64,000 bases of DNA from NCBI GenBank assembly GCA_022567305.1, contig JADFHF010000002.1, positions 1 to 64,000 on the forward strand, given 5' to 3'. This DNA comes from Bacteroidota bacterium. Its GTDB lineage: Bacteria > Bacteroidota > Rhodothermia > Rhodothermales > UBA10348. Below the pieces are notes generated by a model, which saw nothing but the letters and a program-made list of their open reading frames with translations, made no database searches and was not told where the DNA came from. The translations under genes were made by a program, and so were the position numbers. This document shows, piece after piece, positions 1-10,485 of this stretch. The number at the start of each line of letters is the position of its first letter. The stretch's first letter is position 1.

Positions 1-1148
1 CGATAGACGAATCCCTCCATCCACCTATTCATGGCGAGATAGGCAATCGGAATTGCCAGTACGATCGCAATCAGAACGAGTTTGGTGAAATCGCGGGACA
101 GCAGGATCAGAATCTGGGCAATCAACTGACCTCTATCAGAACCGACCACCTTTCGAATACCCACTTCCATCGCTCGCGTAGAAGCCCGCGCAGTGGACAG
201 GTTCATAAAATTGATACACGCCAATAGCAGGATGAACAATGCGATGGCGATAAAGAGATAGACGTAAACGATATCGCCAGTGGGGTTCAGGTCAATCGAA
301 AAGTTGGATCTGAGATACACGTCTCTGATTGACTGGAGATGGTAATTGATGACGTTTCCATCGGTCATCACCTCAGCATATGGTTTACCAAATGCAGCAG
401 CGATCTGGGGTCCTACATAAGATGCGTAAAATTCAGGGATTTTTGCCTCCAACTCAGACGGGTCGGACGCCGGTGCCATTTTCAGATAGGTGAAATTGTT
501 ATTTGAGATCCAGTTCTGATTCTCCACGCCAATGTTCGGGAGACCCACCGTCGTCCGAAGCAGGTTGAACTTGATGTGAGAATTTTGTGGTGGATCTACC
601 ACAATACCGGTGACCTCATATTCAGTAGTGTCCCCTACGACGAACATCTCGCCAAGCGGATCATCCGCTCCAAACAGTTTCTTAGCCAGGGTCTCGGTGA
701 GGACCGCCGTATACGGTCTGTTGAGAGCACTACTGGCACTACCCTGAAGAAAAGGAAAGGTCAATACATCGAAAAAGGTGGAATCAACGATCATCACCTT
801 GTCTTCGAGGAAACTGACATCGTCTTTTCTGACCATGAGTTTACTGGTGAATGGAAAGATGCGCGTTGCGACTTCGATCTCCGGGAAATCAGCGACGAGC
901 GCGGCCGCCATCGGAGCAGGGGTTACGGGCGCGTTGAGCTTGGTACCGGAGAAATTGCCGTCCAGTGTAACCCTGTAAATGTCTTCCGAGCGATCGTGAA
1001 AAGAATCGTAACTAAGCTCATGTTGAACGAACAGGAATATCTGGAGCGTTACGGTAAGACCGACCGCCAGTCCAATCAGATTGATGGCTGTGAAACCAGG
1101 GTGCTTGCTAAGATTTCGGACAGCCGATTTGAAATAGTTACCGAGCAT
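1..1148 (-). CDS. ABC transporter permease, MacB/FtsX family (partial, C-terminus runs off the window start)
   Basis: Reverse-complement translation from ATG at 1148 reads MLGNYFKSAVRNLSKHPGFTAINLIGLAVGLT..., the typical MacB-core N-terminus. The window start reads ...VLAIPIAYLAMNRWMEGFVYR, typical of the FtsX C-terminus. Absent from the ORF track because it is truncated by the edge. Confidence 0.85.
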   Translation of the reverse strand, partial: MLGNYFKSAVRNLSKHPGFTAINLIGLAVGLTVTLQIFLFVQHELSYDSFHDRSEDIYRVTLDGNFSGTKLNAPVTPAPMAAALVADFPEIEVATRIFPFTSKLMVRKDDVSFLEDKVMIVDSTFFDVLTFPFLQGSASSALNRPYTAVLTETLAKKLFGADDPLGEMFVVGDTTEYEVTGIVVDPPQNSHIKFNLLRTTVGLPNIGVENQNWISNNNFTYLKMAPASDPSELEAKIPEFYASYVGPQIAAAFGKPYAEVMTDGNVINYHLQSIRDVYLRSNFSIDLNPTGDIVYVYLFIAIALFILLLACINFMNLSTARASTRAMEVGIRKVVGSDRGQLIAQILILLSRDFTKLVLIAIVLAIPIAYLAMNRWMEGFVY

Positions 1149-1259
1149 AGATAGAGAATTCAGGCGGACAGTCTGGGCGCCCTTTACGATCGTCCGAAGG
1201 AACAGTTACTCTTCCCGATCTGGTGCCGCACCTAGACATGCACGTAGACATCTGAACAA

Positions 1260-1961
1260 CTAAGCATCGATAGCTGCGGCTGTTTTCCGTGCCGTGTCGC
1301 TCTCGATTCGCCCATCCAGTAGCTGAATCACGCGTTTGCCATAGGAAGCCCAGTGATCAGAATGGGTGACCTGGATAATGGTAACGCCGTCTTCTTCGTT
1401 GAGTCGTCTGAACCAGTCCATGACGACTTCTCCCTGGCTTGTGTGCAGATTGCCCGTTGGTTCATCAGCCAGAATAAGTTTGGGCTGCATGATGAGTGCT
1501 CGGGCTACTCCAACCTGCTGTTGCTGTCCGCCGGAGAGCTGACTTGGGAAGAGGTCTTTCTTGGCGACCATATTAAATCGATCCAATTGTTCGGCGACCA
1601 TGCTCTTGCGCTCCCCGCCTCTGATCTTCTTGTAGAGAAGCGGGGTTTCCAAATTTTCATACACCGTCAAGTCGTCGATCAGATGATACGCCTGGAATAC
1701 AAATCCGATGTACTCCCGGTGAAGCTCAGTTCTCTTGCGTTCACTGAACTTGTGCACGGGTTTGTCGAAGAAGAAGTATGAACCGGTCGTGGGTTCGTCC
1801 AGCATTCCAATAATGTGGAGTATGGTTGATTTGCCTGAACCGGACGGCCCCATGATCGTCAGGAATTCACCCTCCTCTACTTCCAGGTTAATATCTCTTA
1901 ACACAAAGCTTCGATTGAAACCGTGTAAATACGACTTGCTGATACTTTCCAGTTTGATCAT
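1260..1961 (-). CDS. ABC transporter ATP-binding protein (MacB/LolD-like)
   Basis: Walker A GPSGSGKST, signature LSGGQQQQV, Walker [12 protein letters not shown]; adjacent to FtsX permeases. Confidence 0.93.
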   Translation of the reverse strand: MIKLESISKSYLHGFNRSFVLRDINLEVEEGEFLTIMGPSGSGKSTILHIIGMLDEPTTGSYFFFDKPVHKFSERKRTELHREYIGFVFQAYHLIDDLTVYENLETPLLYKKIRGGERKSMVAEQLDRFNMVAKKDLFPSQLSGGQQQQVGVARALIMQPKLILADEPTGNLHTSQGEVVMDWFRRLNEEDGVTIIQVTHSDHWASYGKRVIQLLDGRIESDTARKTAAAIDA

Positions 1962-2006
1962 GGTGAGAATGATACGATTTGAAAATGAATGAGTCTCGCA
2001 GGCGCC

Positions 2007-4412
2007 CTACTCATGATGCAGGGCGTCGACGGGATTGGCGGTGGCAGCACGGCTGGTTTGGAATATGACCGTTGCCAACGAGATAACGAGCGCTGCCAAA
2101 CCAACCAGAATCAGGGTTCCAAAATTGAAATCAATCCGATAAACAAATGTGTCCAGCCAACGCTGCATCGCGAAATACGACAGGGGTGCCGCAACAACAA
2201 AGGACAAGAGTACATAGATCGCATATTCACGAGTCAGCAAGAGAATGACGCTATTAACTGACGCTCCCAGCGCCTTTCGAATGCCGACCTCCTTCGTTCG
2301 CTGCTCGGCAGAAAACGAGGCGAGGCCGAACAGTCCGAGGCATGCGATAAAGATGGCCAACGACGCAAATCCGCCAAACATGCTACCCAGTTGCTGATCC
2401 GAAGAATACAGTCTCGCCACATCGTCATCCAAATAGGTGTATTGATACACGTACGCGGGGTAGAGGTCGTTCCAGATCTGTTCCACACCGGTAATTGCTT
2501 CGGCGGTTCTGCCACTCAGCGTCCGAACGATCAGATAGAAATAGGCCTGTTCATTAATAATTGTGATAACCGCTGGCTCGATGGACTGATGAAGGGATTC
2601 GGCGTGAAAGTTTTTTACGACCCCAACAACCGGTCCTATCAGGCCCTGCCCCCAATCTATTCTTTGGCCGATGGCACTTTCGGCCGAGTCCCATCCGAGG
2701 GTCTTTACCCCTTCCTCATTGAGGATAAACGTGCCGAGGGTATCGGATGGAAAGTCGCGGGAATGAGACCGTCCTGCAACGATTTCCATGCCCATGGTTT
2801 CTATGAAATCATAATCGACCATGAAGGATTGAGCAAATGTTTGCTCGTCTTGGGCTGCGCTTTCCGGCCGAATGAATTGACGCTGAATGAGAAATCCCGG
2901 CGCGCTCGACGATGCCGATGCGCTGGCAACAGATGGCAAGGCGGCTACACGTTCTCTGAGCGCTTGATAATTGTTTCGAATCTGAGGATCAGAAAGTTCA
3001 ACGACGACGACGTTCTCTTTGTCAAAGCCCAACTGCTTGCTCTGTGCATATTCCAGCTGTTGAAAAACGACAACCGTTGCGGCAATAAGTGCGATCGACG
3101 TTGCAAATTGGAAAATGACCAGAACCTGCCGAACTCGAGTCGATCCCATTGAACGGCCAGACGATCCTTTCAGAACGGTAACCGGTTTGAATGCCGACAG
3201 AAAAAGAGCCGGGTAGCTTCCAGCCAAAATTCCACAGACGACTACGATTCCCAGAAAAACTCCGACCGAAGGCAATAGGCCTGCTGATAACAAGGTCAGT
3301 GATTTTCCGGTGAGGGTGTTAAAGCCGGGAAGAGCCACAAATAGAAACAAGACAGCGAGCACGACGGCCAAACCCGAGAGAACCGTCGATTCGCCCAGGA
3401 ACTGGCCGATCAGCTGTCGTCGATTTGCGCCGAGCACTTTTCGCATACCCACCTCGCGCGCCCGACTGGCAGACCGGGCGGTTGCCAGGTTCATATAGTT
3501 GATGCACGCGATCAGCAGGAAGAAGAGCGCTATAGCAGAAAGCGTCAATACATTTCCCATGCTGCCGTTCGCCTGAATCTCGTTGTCCAGGTGCGACCCC
3601 AGATGGATGCTCGTAAGTGGCTGGAGAACAGGCTCGATCGTGATGCCGACAGCTTGTAAAATCGATCCCAATGTACTCTGAATGGACTCGTCGATTTTTG
3701 CCGTGACAACCCCCGGATCCGCTCCCGGTGACAACAACAGGTATGTAAAGATCTGAATCGTGAGTGGCCGCGTCAGAAAATTGTTGCCATAAATCGGTGT
3801 TCGAAGTGTCGACATGGAGGCTACGAAATCGGCATCGAAATGAGATTGTTCGGGGATGTCTTTCATAATCCCCGTCACCGTGAAGTCGTACGTCGCATCC
3901 AGGCGCAAGAGTTTACCCAAAGGATCTTCGGTACCGAAGTATTTTTCTGCCATGGATTCTGTAATGATCACAGAAAATGGCACGGCGAGAATCTCATCCG
4001 GAGAGCCCTGGACGATCTCAAAATCAAAAACGTCCAGCACCGTCGAATCAGCGAAAATGAACCCTTTCTCAAAAAACTTGCGGTTTTCGTTCGCAACCAA
4101 CCACATCTGCTGGGGTGGTTTGAGCCGAACCGCCCTTTCGATCTCCGGAATCGTACTCTCGAAAAGGGGTGCCCAGTTTGTCGCCGACATGGCCGAGTTC
4201 AGCGGGCCGTCTCTGGACGTACCCTCCAGAACTACCCGATAGATGCGATCCGCATTTTCATGATGGCGATCGTAGGACAACTCATCCCTAACGAACAGCG
4301 AGATCAAAAAGAAGGCCGCCATTCCAATGGCCAGGCCCAAAATGTTGATGAACGAGTACCCCCTATGCGATCTCAGATTGCGAAGGGCGACAGAGACGTA
4401 GCTTTTGATCAT
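2007..4412 (-). CDS. ABC transporter permease, MacB/FtsX family
   Basis: 801 aa; N-terminal MIKSYVSVALRNLRSHRGYSFINILGLAIGMAAF; two FtsX domains (SRAREVGMRKVLGANRRQLIGQFL; RTKEVGIRKALGASVNSVI). Confidence 0.93.
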   Translation of the reverse strand: MIKSYVSVALRNLRSHRGYSFINILGLAIGMAAFFLISLFVRDELSYDRHHENADRIYRVVLEGTSRDGPLNSAMSATNWAPLFESTIPEIERAVRLKPPQQMWLVANENRKFFEKGFIFADSTVLDVFDFEIVQGSPDEILAVPFSVIITESMAEKYFGTEDPLGKLLRLDATYDFTVTGIMKDIPEQSHFDADFVASMSTLRTPIYGNNFLTRPLTIQIFTYLLLSPGADPGVVTAKIDESIQSTLGSILQAVGITIEPVLQPLTSIHLGSHLDNEIQANGSMGNVLTLSAIALFFLLIACINYMNLATARSASRAREVGMRKVLGANRRQLIGQFLGESTVLSGLAVVLAVLFLFVALPGFNTLTGKSLTLLSAGLLPSVGVFLGIVVVCGILAGSYPALFLSAFKPVTVLKGSSGRSMGSTRVRQVLVIFQFATSIALIAATVVVFQQLEYAQSKQLGFDKENVVVVELSDPQIRNNYQALRERVAALPSVASASASSSAPGFLIQRQFIRPESAAQDEQTFAQSFMVDYDFIETMGMEIVAGRSHSRDFPSDTLGTFILNEEGVKTLGWDSAESAIGQRIDWGQGLIGPVVGVVKNFHAESLHQSIEPAVITIINEQAYFYLIVRTLSGRTAEAITGVEQIWNDLYPAYVYQYTYLDDDVARLYSSDQQLGSMFGGFASLAIFIACLGLFGLASFSAEQRTKEVGIRKALGASVNSVILLLTREYAIYVLLSFVVAAPLSYFAMQRWLDTFVYRIDFNFGTLILVGLAALVISLATVIFQTSRAATANPVDALHHE

Positions 4413-4533
4413 TCGGAATTTCGATTCGGGTTGCGTGTTCGTCCCCGGCGTGCGTGTGAGGATGAAATATCTATACCTTTCAAACGATTTTCTGAATCGA
4501 TGGTTACAATAGATTTAAATCTAGTCAAAGCAA

Positions 4534-4551
4534 ATCGGTTTAGAAACCGAT
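4534..4551. promoter_or_regulatory. Perfect inverted repeat ATCGGTTT-AG-AAACCGAT in the divergent intergenic region
   Basis: 8-bp perfect arms with a 2-nt spacer between divergent starts at 4412(-) and 4572(+). Confidence 0.5.
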
Positions 4552-4571
4552 GATAGGCACGCATAGTACTC

Positions 4572-5801
4572 TTGGACCCCCGATGTCCGCGTCCTCCGCC
4601 AAGCTTTTCCATGTCTCGATTCGCACTCGCTTTCCCGTGTCTGCTTTTGCTTCTTTTGCTGCTCACGAGTTCCGCCTGTTCCGGTCCGGGTCAGGTAGCG
4701 TCAGATGCTCCGTCTCTCATCCCAGCGTTTAATACCGGCCGATTCCTGTGGGTGGACGATTCGGGAATCCGCCTGCGGGATTTGGCCCTGGACAAGAATC
4801 AGGAACTTGGCGAAGGAGGGGATCTCCATTTCGCCTCCGTTTCTCCGAACGGATCGCACGCCGTTCTGGCTATCGGTACTGGGTCCGAGTCCCGGCTGTT
4901 GCTGCTCTCAACTAAGTCCGGCCCATTGACCAGACTGCATTCGGGAAGTGAAACGTTGATTTACACCGGACGCTGGTCGCCGGATGGGTCCCAATTCGCC
5001 TTTGGTTATTATGAACCGACCACCGCGAACGACAGACCGGCCCTGGGATCGGGGGATATTAAGATTATCTCGTTGACCGACAACGCCGTCCGACGGCTGG
5101 GATGTTCTTCTTCGAAGGCGGTCATTTCCTGGCCATCTTCTGCGGAACTCGTCGTCCGATCAACTGACCATCTCTATCGCGTCACCTCAACCGACTGCGG
5201 CACGCTACAGACAACAGACATCCGCCGGTGGACGCTCATCACACCTTCGCCCAACGGGCAGCATCTGGCCTACACCTTTCGGGAACTTGCGTTCAACAGC
5301 ACGACTAGAGAATACGAACCCGATTCAGCACTATTCGTCGCGTCCGTGAACGATGGGGAGCCCGTCAAGATTGTGGGTGACCGGTATCGACCTCGCCATG
5401 CCAACTGGTCGGCCGATGGGACTGAGATCGCGTTTGATGTCCGTGTAGATCCTGATTCAGAAATAAGGACCATTTCCATTTACAGCCTGGCGACGGAAGA
5501 AGCCACGTTCGCATTTCCGCCGTCGGTCCATGGGTCTTCGAAAACCCATCCCGTCTGGAATTCGGACGGTCAGTCGCTCTCATTTCGGGAGGATGGGTCT
5601 CGTCTCTTAATCCAAACACCGGGAGCATCGTTTTCTCAAACCGTCACCTTGGGCGACGCGCAATCCTTTGCGACCCGTCTCGTGGGCTGGCTCAGTCCAG
5701 TAACCGTCTTGGTTTCTGACGATCAGGATTCAGTTTGGATGTACCACGTCCCGAGCGAAGCAATCGAATTCGTAGGGATCGGAACAGGAATTCCGTTCTA
5801 G
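4572..5801 (+). CDS. WD40/PD40-like beta-propeller lipoprotein
   Basis: Signal/lipobox LLLLLLTSSAC; repeated TolB/PD40-like motifs (SPDGSQFAFGYY, SPNGQHLAYTF, SADGTEIAFDV, NSDGQSLSF). Confidence 0.8.
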   Translation: MDPRCPRPPPSFSMSRFALAFPCLLLLLLLLTSSACSGPGQVASDAPSLIPAFNTGRFLWVDDSGIRLRDLALDKNQELGEGGDLHFASVSPNGSHAVLAIGTGSESRLLLLSTKSGPLTRLHSGSETLIYTGRWSPDGSQFAFGYYEPTTANDRPALGSGDIKIISLTDNAVRRLGCSSSKAVISWPSSAELVVRSTDHLYRVTSTDCGTLQTTDIRRWTLITPSPNGQHLAYTFRELAFNSTTREYEPDSALFVASVNDGEPVKIVGDRYRPRHANWSADGTEIAFDVRVDPDSEIRTISIYSLATEEATFAFPPSVHGSSKTHPVWNSDGQSLSFREDGSRLLIQTPGASFSQTVTLGDAQSFATRLVGWLSPVTVLVSDDQDSVWMYHVPSEAIEFVGIGTGIPF

Positions 5802-5805
5802 AAGA

Positions 5806-8148
5806 CTACGAACTGTCCTCAGAGAGTTTTCGTTCAAACGATTCCCTCGCGACCTGCGGATTGGCTTTTCCGTTCGTCTTAGACATCAGTTGGCCCACAA
5901 AAAAGCCAATAAGCCCGGTTTTTCCGTTTCGATACGCCTCTACGCGATCAGGGTGTTCGGTCAATACGGTATCAACCAAAGCGTCGATGGCATCCGGATC
6001 GGATATCTGAGCGAGGTCCATCTTTTCGATGACCACGTCGGGATCGAGACCGGAATCCAGCATCTCGGTAAAGACGTTCTTGGCGATCCGACTCGAAATG
6101 GTTTTCTTCACCAGTAGATCGATGAGCGAGGCGACTTGCGTAGCCGAAACCGACGTTTCAGCCGGATTTTCGTCTCCTACGGCTGGGCGCATTTCGTGAA
6201 TCAACCAGTTTGCGACGGCCCCTGGATGGCCACCTTCTGCGGCACGCACGAAGTAATCAAACCAAGCGTCGTCTGCACCGAGTAGGGCTGAATCGTTCAT
6301 GGATAGCTGATAGCGCTCCGACATTTCCTTCACCCTCGCGGCCACCTCGCTGCTTAACCCTTCGAGTGGATCATGCGCGACGTTTTCCTGGGCTGGCGGG
6401 TCGTTATTCAGAGCAGACTTTGCCGGTCTCGATGGCTCCTTCACCTTTTTCCACGTGTCCTTGAGAGGGATCGTCTGGTTGAATACCGGGTGATCCGGCG
6501 TTGAATCCACCGGATCCACGTAGAAATAACCCTGACGCTCGAACTGGAATCGATCGCCCGGCTTTGCGGATGAAACGCTGGGTTCTACGATGCTGGAGTG
6601 AAGTTCCTGCAGCGAATTCGGATTCAGGTAATCCTTAAAGGTCTTGCCTTCTTCAGTGTCATCAGGATTGGCGACGGTAAAGAGTCTATCGTAAAGGCGG
6701 ACGTGAATGGGAATCCCTTCACTGGCTGAGACCCAATGAATCGTTCCTTTCACGCGACGGGATGAGGAGCCGGTCCCGCTTTTGGTATCGGGATCGTAGG
6801 TGCAGCTCAGTTCGACGATTTCCCCGTCTTCATCGTGGATGACGGCATCGCACCGGATGATGTATCCGTATCGCAACCGCACCTCGGTTCCCGGGGCGAG
6901 CCGGTGGAATTTTTTGGACGGGTATTCCATAAAATCATCCCGTTCAATGTAAATCTCGCGCGTCAGTGGGACGGGCCGCGACCCTTCTTTGGGAATATCG
7001 TGCGGCCAATAGGGCGCGTCTATCCACTCCGGTTCGCCCGCCTCTGGAAAATTGCTAAGAACGACTTTGAGTGGTCTCAGGACGCACATTACGCGGGGGG
7101 CGCGTGTATTCAAATCGTCCCGAATGGCATATTCAAGCATGGAAATGTCCACTCTTGTATCCGATTTGGCGATACCGATCGTGTGCGAAAAGGCTCGAAT
7201 GGATTCCGCTGTCACGCCGCGACGCCGAAATCCTGCAAGGGTCGGCATTCGAGGGTCATCCCAGCCGGATACGAGTTCTTCCTCCACCAACTGGAGCAGT
7301 TTTCGCTTGCTGAGGACCGTGTACTCCAAATTAAATCGCGCAAATTCGTACTGGTGAGGCCGCGGAGAATCAAACAGGCGGTCCACGAGCCAGTCGTACA
7401 GAGGTCGATGAACTTCGAACTCCAACGAACATAGAGAGTGCGTAATGTTCTCAATGGCGTCCGAAAGCGGATGGGCAAAGTCGTACAGCGGATAAATGGG
7501 GAAATCGTTGGCACGACGGTAGTGAGAGGCGTGTTTAATCCGGTACAGGACCGGATCCCGCATAAGCATGTTGGGAGAAGACATGTCGATTTTCGCGCGA
7601 AGTACGTGACTCCCGTCCGGGAATTCGCCTGTTCTCATTTTTCTGAAAAGCGCTCTATTCTCGTCCGTGCTTCGATCTCGATGCGGGCTATTCGTGCCCG
7701 TTTCAGTAACCGTTCCTCGGTATTCGCGAATTTCATCTTCGCTCAAGCTGTCCACGTATGCATTTCCGTCCTCGATCAGTCTGAGGGCAAGCTCATACAG
7801 TTTTTCGAAGTAATCCGATGCAAAGTAGCGGTGTTCTCCCCAATCATAGCCAAGCCATCGGATATCCTCCTCGATGGCCTTGACGTAGGCCATGTCTTCC
7901 GTTTCCGGATTGGTGTCGTCGAATCGCAGATGACAGCGGCCTCCGTATTCCTCGGCTAGCGCGAAGTTTACCCAGATGGGGCGAACTCCGTGGCCAATGT
8001 GCAGGTAGCCGTTGGGCTCCGGCGGAAATCGGACAACGATTTCTCCCTGGACTCTACCCTCCTTTAGATCGTCGTCAATGATCTGTTGGATGAAGTGTCG
8101 GCTGGAAGTGTCAGACGGATCGTTGGAATATTCGTCGTTCCGATTCAT
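5806..8148 (-). CDS. glnS: Glutaminyl-tRNA synthetase with C-terminal YqeY/GatB-like domain
   Basis: RFPPEPNGYLHIGHG (class I HIGH motif), DDTNPETEDMAYVKAIEEDIRWLGYDW, VLSKRKL (KMSKS-like). Extra C-terminal ~150 aa with GatB/YqeY-like ...RIAKNVFTEMLDSGLDPDVVIEKMDL.... ORF opens at 8193; Met at 8148 (MNRNDEYSND) is the likelier start. Confidence 0.93.
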   Translation of the reverse strand: MNRNDEYSNDPSDTSSRHFIQQIIDDDLKEGRVQGEIVVRFPPEPNGYLHIGHGVRPIWVNFALAEEYGGRCHLRFDDTNPETEDMAYVKAIEEDIRWLGYDWGEHRYFASDYFEKLYELALRLIEDGNAYVDSLSEDEIREYRGTVTETGTNSPHRDRSTDENRALFRKMRTGEFPDGSHVLRAKIDMSSPNMLMRDPVLYRIKHASHYRRANDFPIYPLYDFAHPLSDAIENITHSLCSLEFEVHRPLYDWLVDRLFDSPRPHQYEFARFNLEYTVLSKRKLLQLVEEELVSGWDDPRMPTLAGFRRRGVTAESIRAFSHTIGIAKSDTRVDISMLEYAIRDDLNTRAPRVMCVLRPLKVVLSNFPEAGEPEWIDAPYWPHDIPKEGSRPVPLTREIYIERDDFMEYPSKKFHRLAPGTEVRLRYGYIIRCDAVIHDEDGEIVELSCTYDPDTKSGTGSSSRRVKGTIHWVSASEGIPIHVRLYDRLFTVANPDDTEEGKTFKDYLNPNSLQELHSSIVEPSVSSAKPGDRFQFERQGYFYVDPVDSTPDHPVFNQTIPLKDTWKKVKEPSRPAKSALNNDPPAQENVAHDPLEGLSSEVAARVKEMSERYQLSMNDSALLGADDAWFDYFVRAAEGGHPGAVANWLIHEMRPAVGDENPAETSVSATQVASLIDLLVKKTISSRIAKNVFTEMLDSGLDPDVVIEKMDLAQISDPDAIDALVDTVLTEHPDRVEAYRNGKTGLIGFFVGQLMSKTNGKANPQVARESFERKLSEDSS

Positions 8149-8288
8149 CTTTGTTGGGTGGGCGGATGCTGTGCGATCAGAGGCGAAATCCAACGCCGGC
8201 GAAAGTGAAAAAATCCCCGGCGATCAATCTGCACACTTATACGTACTTTTGCTCATTCAGTCGCCCGATCAACCTACCAAAAGTCAGA

Positions 8289-10463
8289 ATGATCAGTTCG
8301 AATCGATATTCTCAAATCCTTACGGCGCTAGCCGTACTCGTTCTTTCCTCGGTACCGGCTATTGCAACCGCCACTCCTGAACACGCCGTCGCCGACACCA
8401 TCAAGGCCGGTCGGTTTGATAACGGCAAAATGTGGGCGTTCGAGTACCCACCGCTTGACTACCTGGCGGAGACCTACGACTTCACGCCCGACGATGCCTG
8501 GTTTGAGCGGGCTCGCTTGAGCGTTCTCCGGATTCCCGGATGTTCAGCTTCTTTTATATCCCCGACGGGTCTGGTGGTCACCAATCATCACTGTGTTCGA
8601 GCCCGGGTCTCCGCCATTAGTGAACCGGGAGAAAACCTGCTCGATAACGGTTTCTATGCGCGTTCCCTGGGCGAGGAACGACGCATTCCCGGATACTATG
8701 CCGATCAACTGATTGCCATTGAAGACATAACGGATGAAGTAGATGAGGCCATGACGAGAATCGACGAAAGCGCGACGTTGGGCAATTCGCGCAAGGAAAT
8801 TCTGGAAGAGATTGAAGCCAGAATTCGGTCAGCGCACCAGGATGTTTCCAACTTACAGGTTCAGATCATTCCCCTGTATAACGGCGGTCGTCATTCTGCC
8901 TACGTGTTTCGTCGATACACGGATGTTCGACTCGTATTCGCCGTCGAACTGCAACTCGGATTTTTTGGAGGCGACGGCGATAACTTTACGTATCCCCGCT
9001 ATGCACTGGACTTTTCTTTTCTTCGCATCTACGGCGAAGATGGTACTCCGCTCGAATCGCCGAATCATTTTGGGTTCAGTGATGCCGGTGTGGAGGAAGG
9101 GGATCTGATATTTGTAATCGGAAACCCCGGGTCCACAAGTCGTCAAGCAACGGTTTCCCAGCTGGAATTCTTCAGGGACGTTTCGGTCGATCACACGCTC
9201 GGAACGTTGAACCGCCGTCTTATTGAGTTTCGGGCATTCTATGACGAGGACCCTGTAAGCGGTGAGGCACTGAATCTACGCAATACGATTTTCTCGATTT
9301 CCAACAGCCAAAAGGCATTCACGGGGCGAGACGAAGCGCTAAAAGATCCGATGCTGATCGCCAGAAGGGCGGATGGAGAGAGGCAATTTCGAGCGTCTAT
9401 CGAAGCAGATCTGGAATTGAATGCCCGATTCGGCCACGCTTTGGATGATATCGCAGCCATCCAGGTTGAGAAGCGAGTGTTTGGAAGCGAATACGGGGCC
9501 TTCCGCTATATCGAAAGCTCACTCTTCTCATCGGCCACGATTCGTCGGGGAATTCAGGCTGTCCGATATCTTCGCGCCGCGGGTGTGGATTCGGCCGCTG
9601 CGGCGTCGGCTTCAAGATCGCTCATGGCGGTGCAGGATCGTCCGGAAGGTCTTGAGAGGCGACTTCTTAAAGCAAGGCTCGACGAAATTTCCAATTTTCT
9701 CGGAGAAGATGACGCCTCCGTTCGCGCGATGATGCGAGGGCTGACGGCGGCCGAGAGGACCAGCCGAATCCTGAGCTCCTCCGTTCTCGCGAATGCAGAA
9801 AGAACACGAGATGCGGTCGATCGGGGTACGCTATCGGCATCAGACCCCGGCGTGGCGTTGGTAGAAGCCTTTTTTGACAGCTACGACCAGTTTATGATCG
9901 GTTTTGACCGATTGCTGGCCCGCGAACGAGAGCTCCAGGGTCAAATCGGCAAAGCCCGATTCGCGGTGTATGGAGTAACCGTTCCGTCCGACGCGACGTT
10001 TTCTCCTCGATTTACGGATGGGATCGTCAAAGGATATTCCTACAACGGAACGCTGGCGCCGCCGTACACGACTTTGTACGGGCTCATGGATCACTTCTAT
10101 TCCTATGGGGGTCACCCCGACTGGACCCTTCCGGCGAAGTGGCGCAATCCACCTGCGGATCTTCAACTTGGAACTCCGCTGAATTTTGTATCTACGTCCG
10201 ATACCATCGGTGGAAATTCCGGATCTCCTGCGGTCACTCGGAACCTCGAGATTGTAGGACTCAACTTCGATCGCAATATCGAAGGGCTGTCGAGGGATTA
10301 TATTTACCTTCCAGATCGGGGTCGGAATATCATGGTCGATATGCGGGCGGTAAAGGAGACCCTCGATAAAGTGTACGATGCTGACCGAATCGTGCTCGAG
10401 CTCACGACCGGAACGATGGCCGAGACGGAAGAAGCAGCCGACGCGATTCAGGATCGAAACTGA
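8289..10463 (+). CDS. S46 family peptidase (dipeptidyl-peptidase 7/11-like), exported
   Basis: GCSASFISPTGLVVTNHHC (catalytic His region) and GGNSGSPAVTRNLEIVGLNFD (catalytic Ser region). The start at 8289 gives a signal peptide; the longer ORF from 8151 would overlap glnS. Confidence 0.9.
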   Translation: MISSNRYSQILTALAVLVLSSVPAIATATPEHAVADTIKAGRFDNGKMWAFEYPPLDYLAETYDFTPDDAWFERARLSVLRIPGCSASFISPTGLVVTNHHCVRARVSAISEPGENLLDNGFYARSLGEERRIPGYYADQLIAIEDITDEVDEAMTRIDESATLGNSRKEILEEIEARIRSAHQDVSNLQVQIIPLYNGGRHSAYVFRRYTDVRLVFAVELQLGFFGGDGDNFTYPRYALDFSFLRIYGEDGTPLESPNHFGFSDAGVEEGDLIFVIGNPGSTSRQATVSQLEFFRDVSVDHTLGTLNRRLIEFRAFYDEDPVSGEALNLRNTIFSISNSQKAFTGRDEALKDPMLIARRADGERQFRASIEADLELNARFGHALDDIAAIQVEKRVFGSEYGAFRYIESSLFSSATIRRGIQAVRYLRAAGVDSAAAASASRSLMAVQDRPEGLERRLLKARLDEISNFLGEDDASVRAMMRGLTAAERTSRILSSSVLANAERTRDAVDRGTLSASDPGVALVEAFFDSYDQFMIGFDRLLARERELQGQIGKARFAVYGVTVPSDATFSPRFTDGIVKGYSYNGTLAPPYTTLYGLMDHFYSYGGHPDWTLPAKWRNPPADLQLGTPLNFVSTSDTIGGNSGSPAVTRNLEIVGLNFDRNIEGLSRDYIYLPDRGRNIMVDMRAVKETLDKVYDADRIVLELTTGTMAETEEAADAIQDRN

Positions 10464-10485
10464 CACGGCTATCGGACTTCCCACT

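Noticed and set aside
2391-3152. Long antisense ORFs inside the FtsX permease, glnS, priA and recG genes
   Set aside because: They are shadow ORFs opposite well-supported genes and show no recognisable domains.
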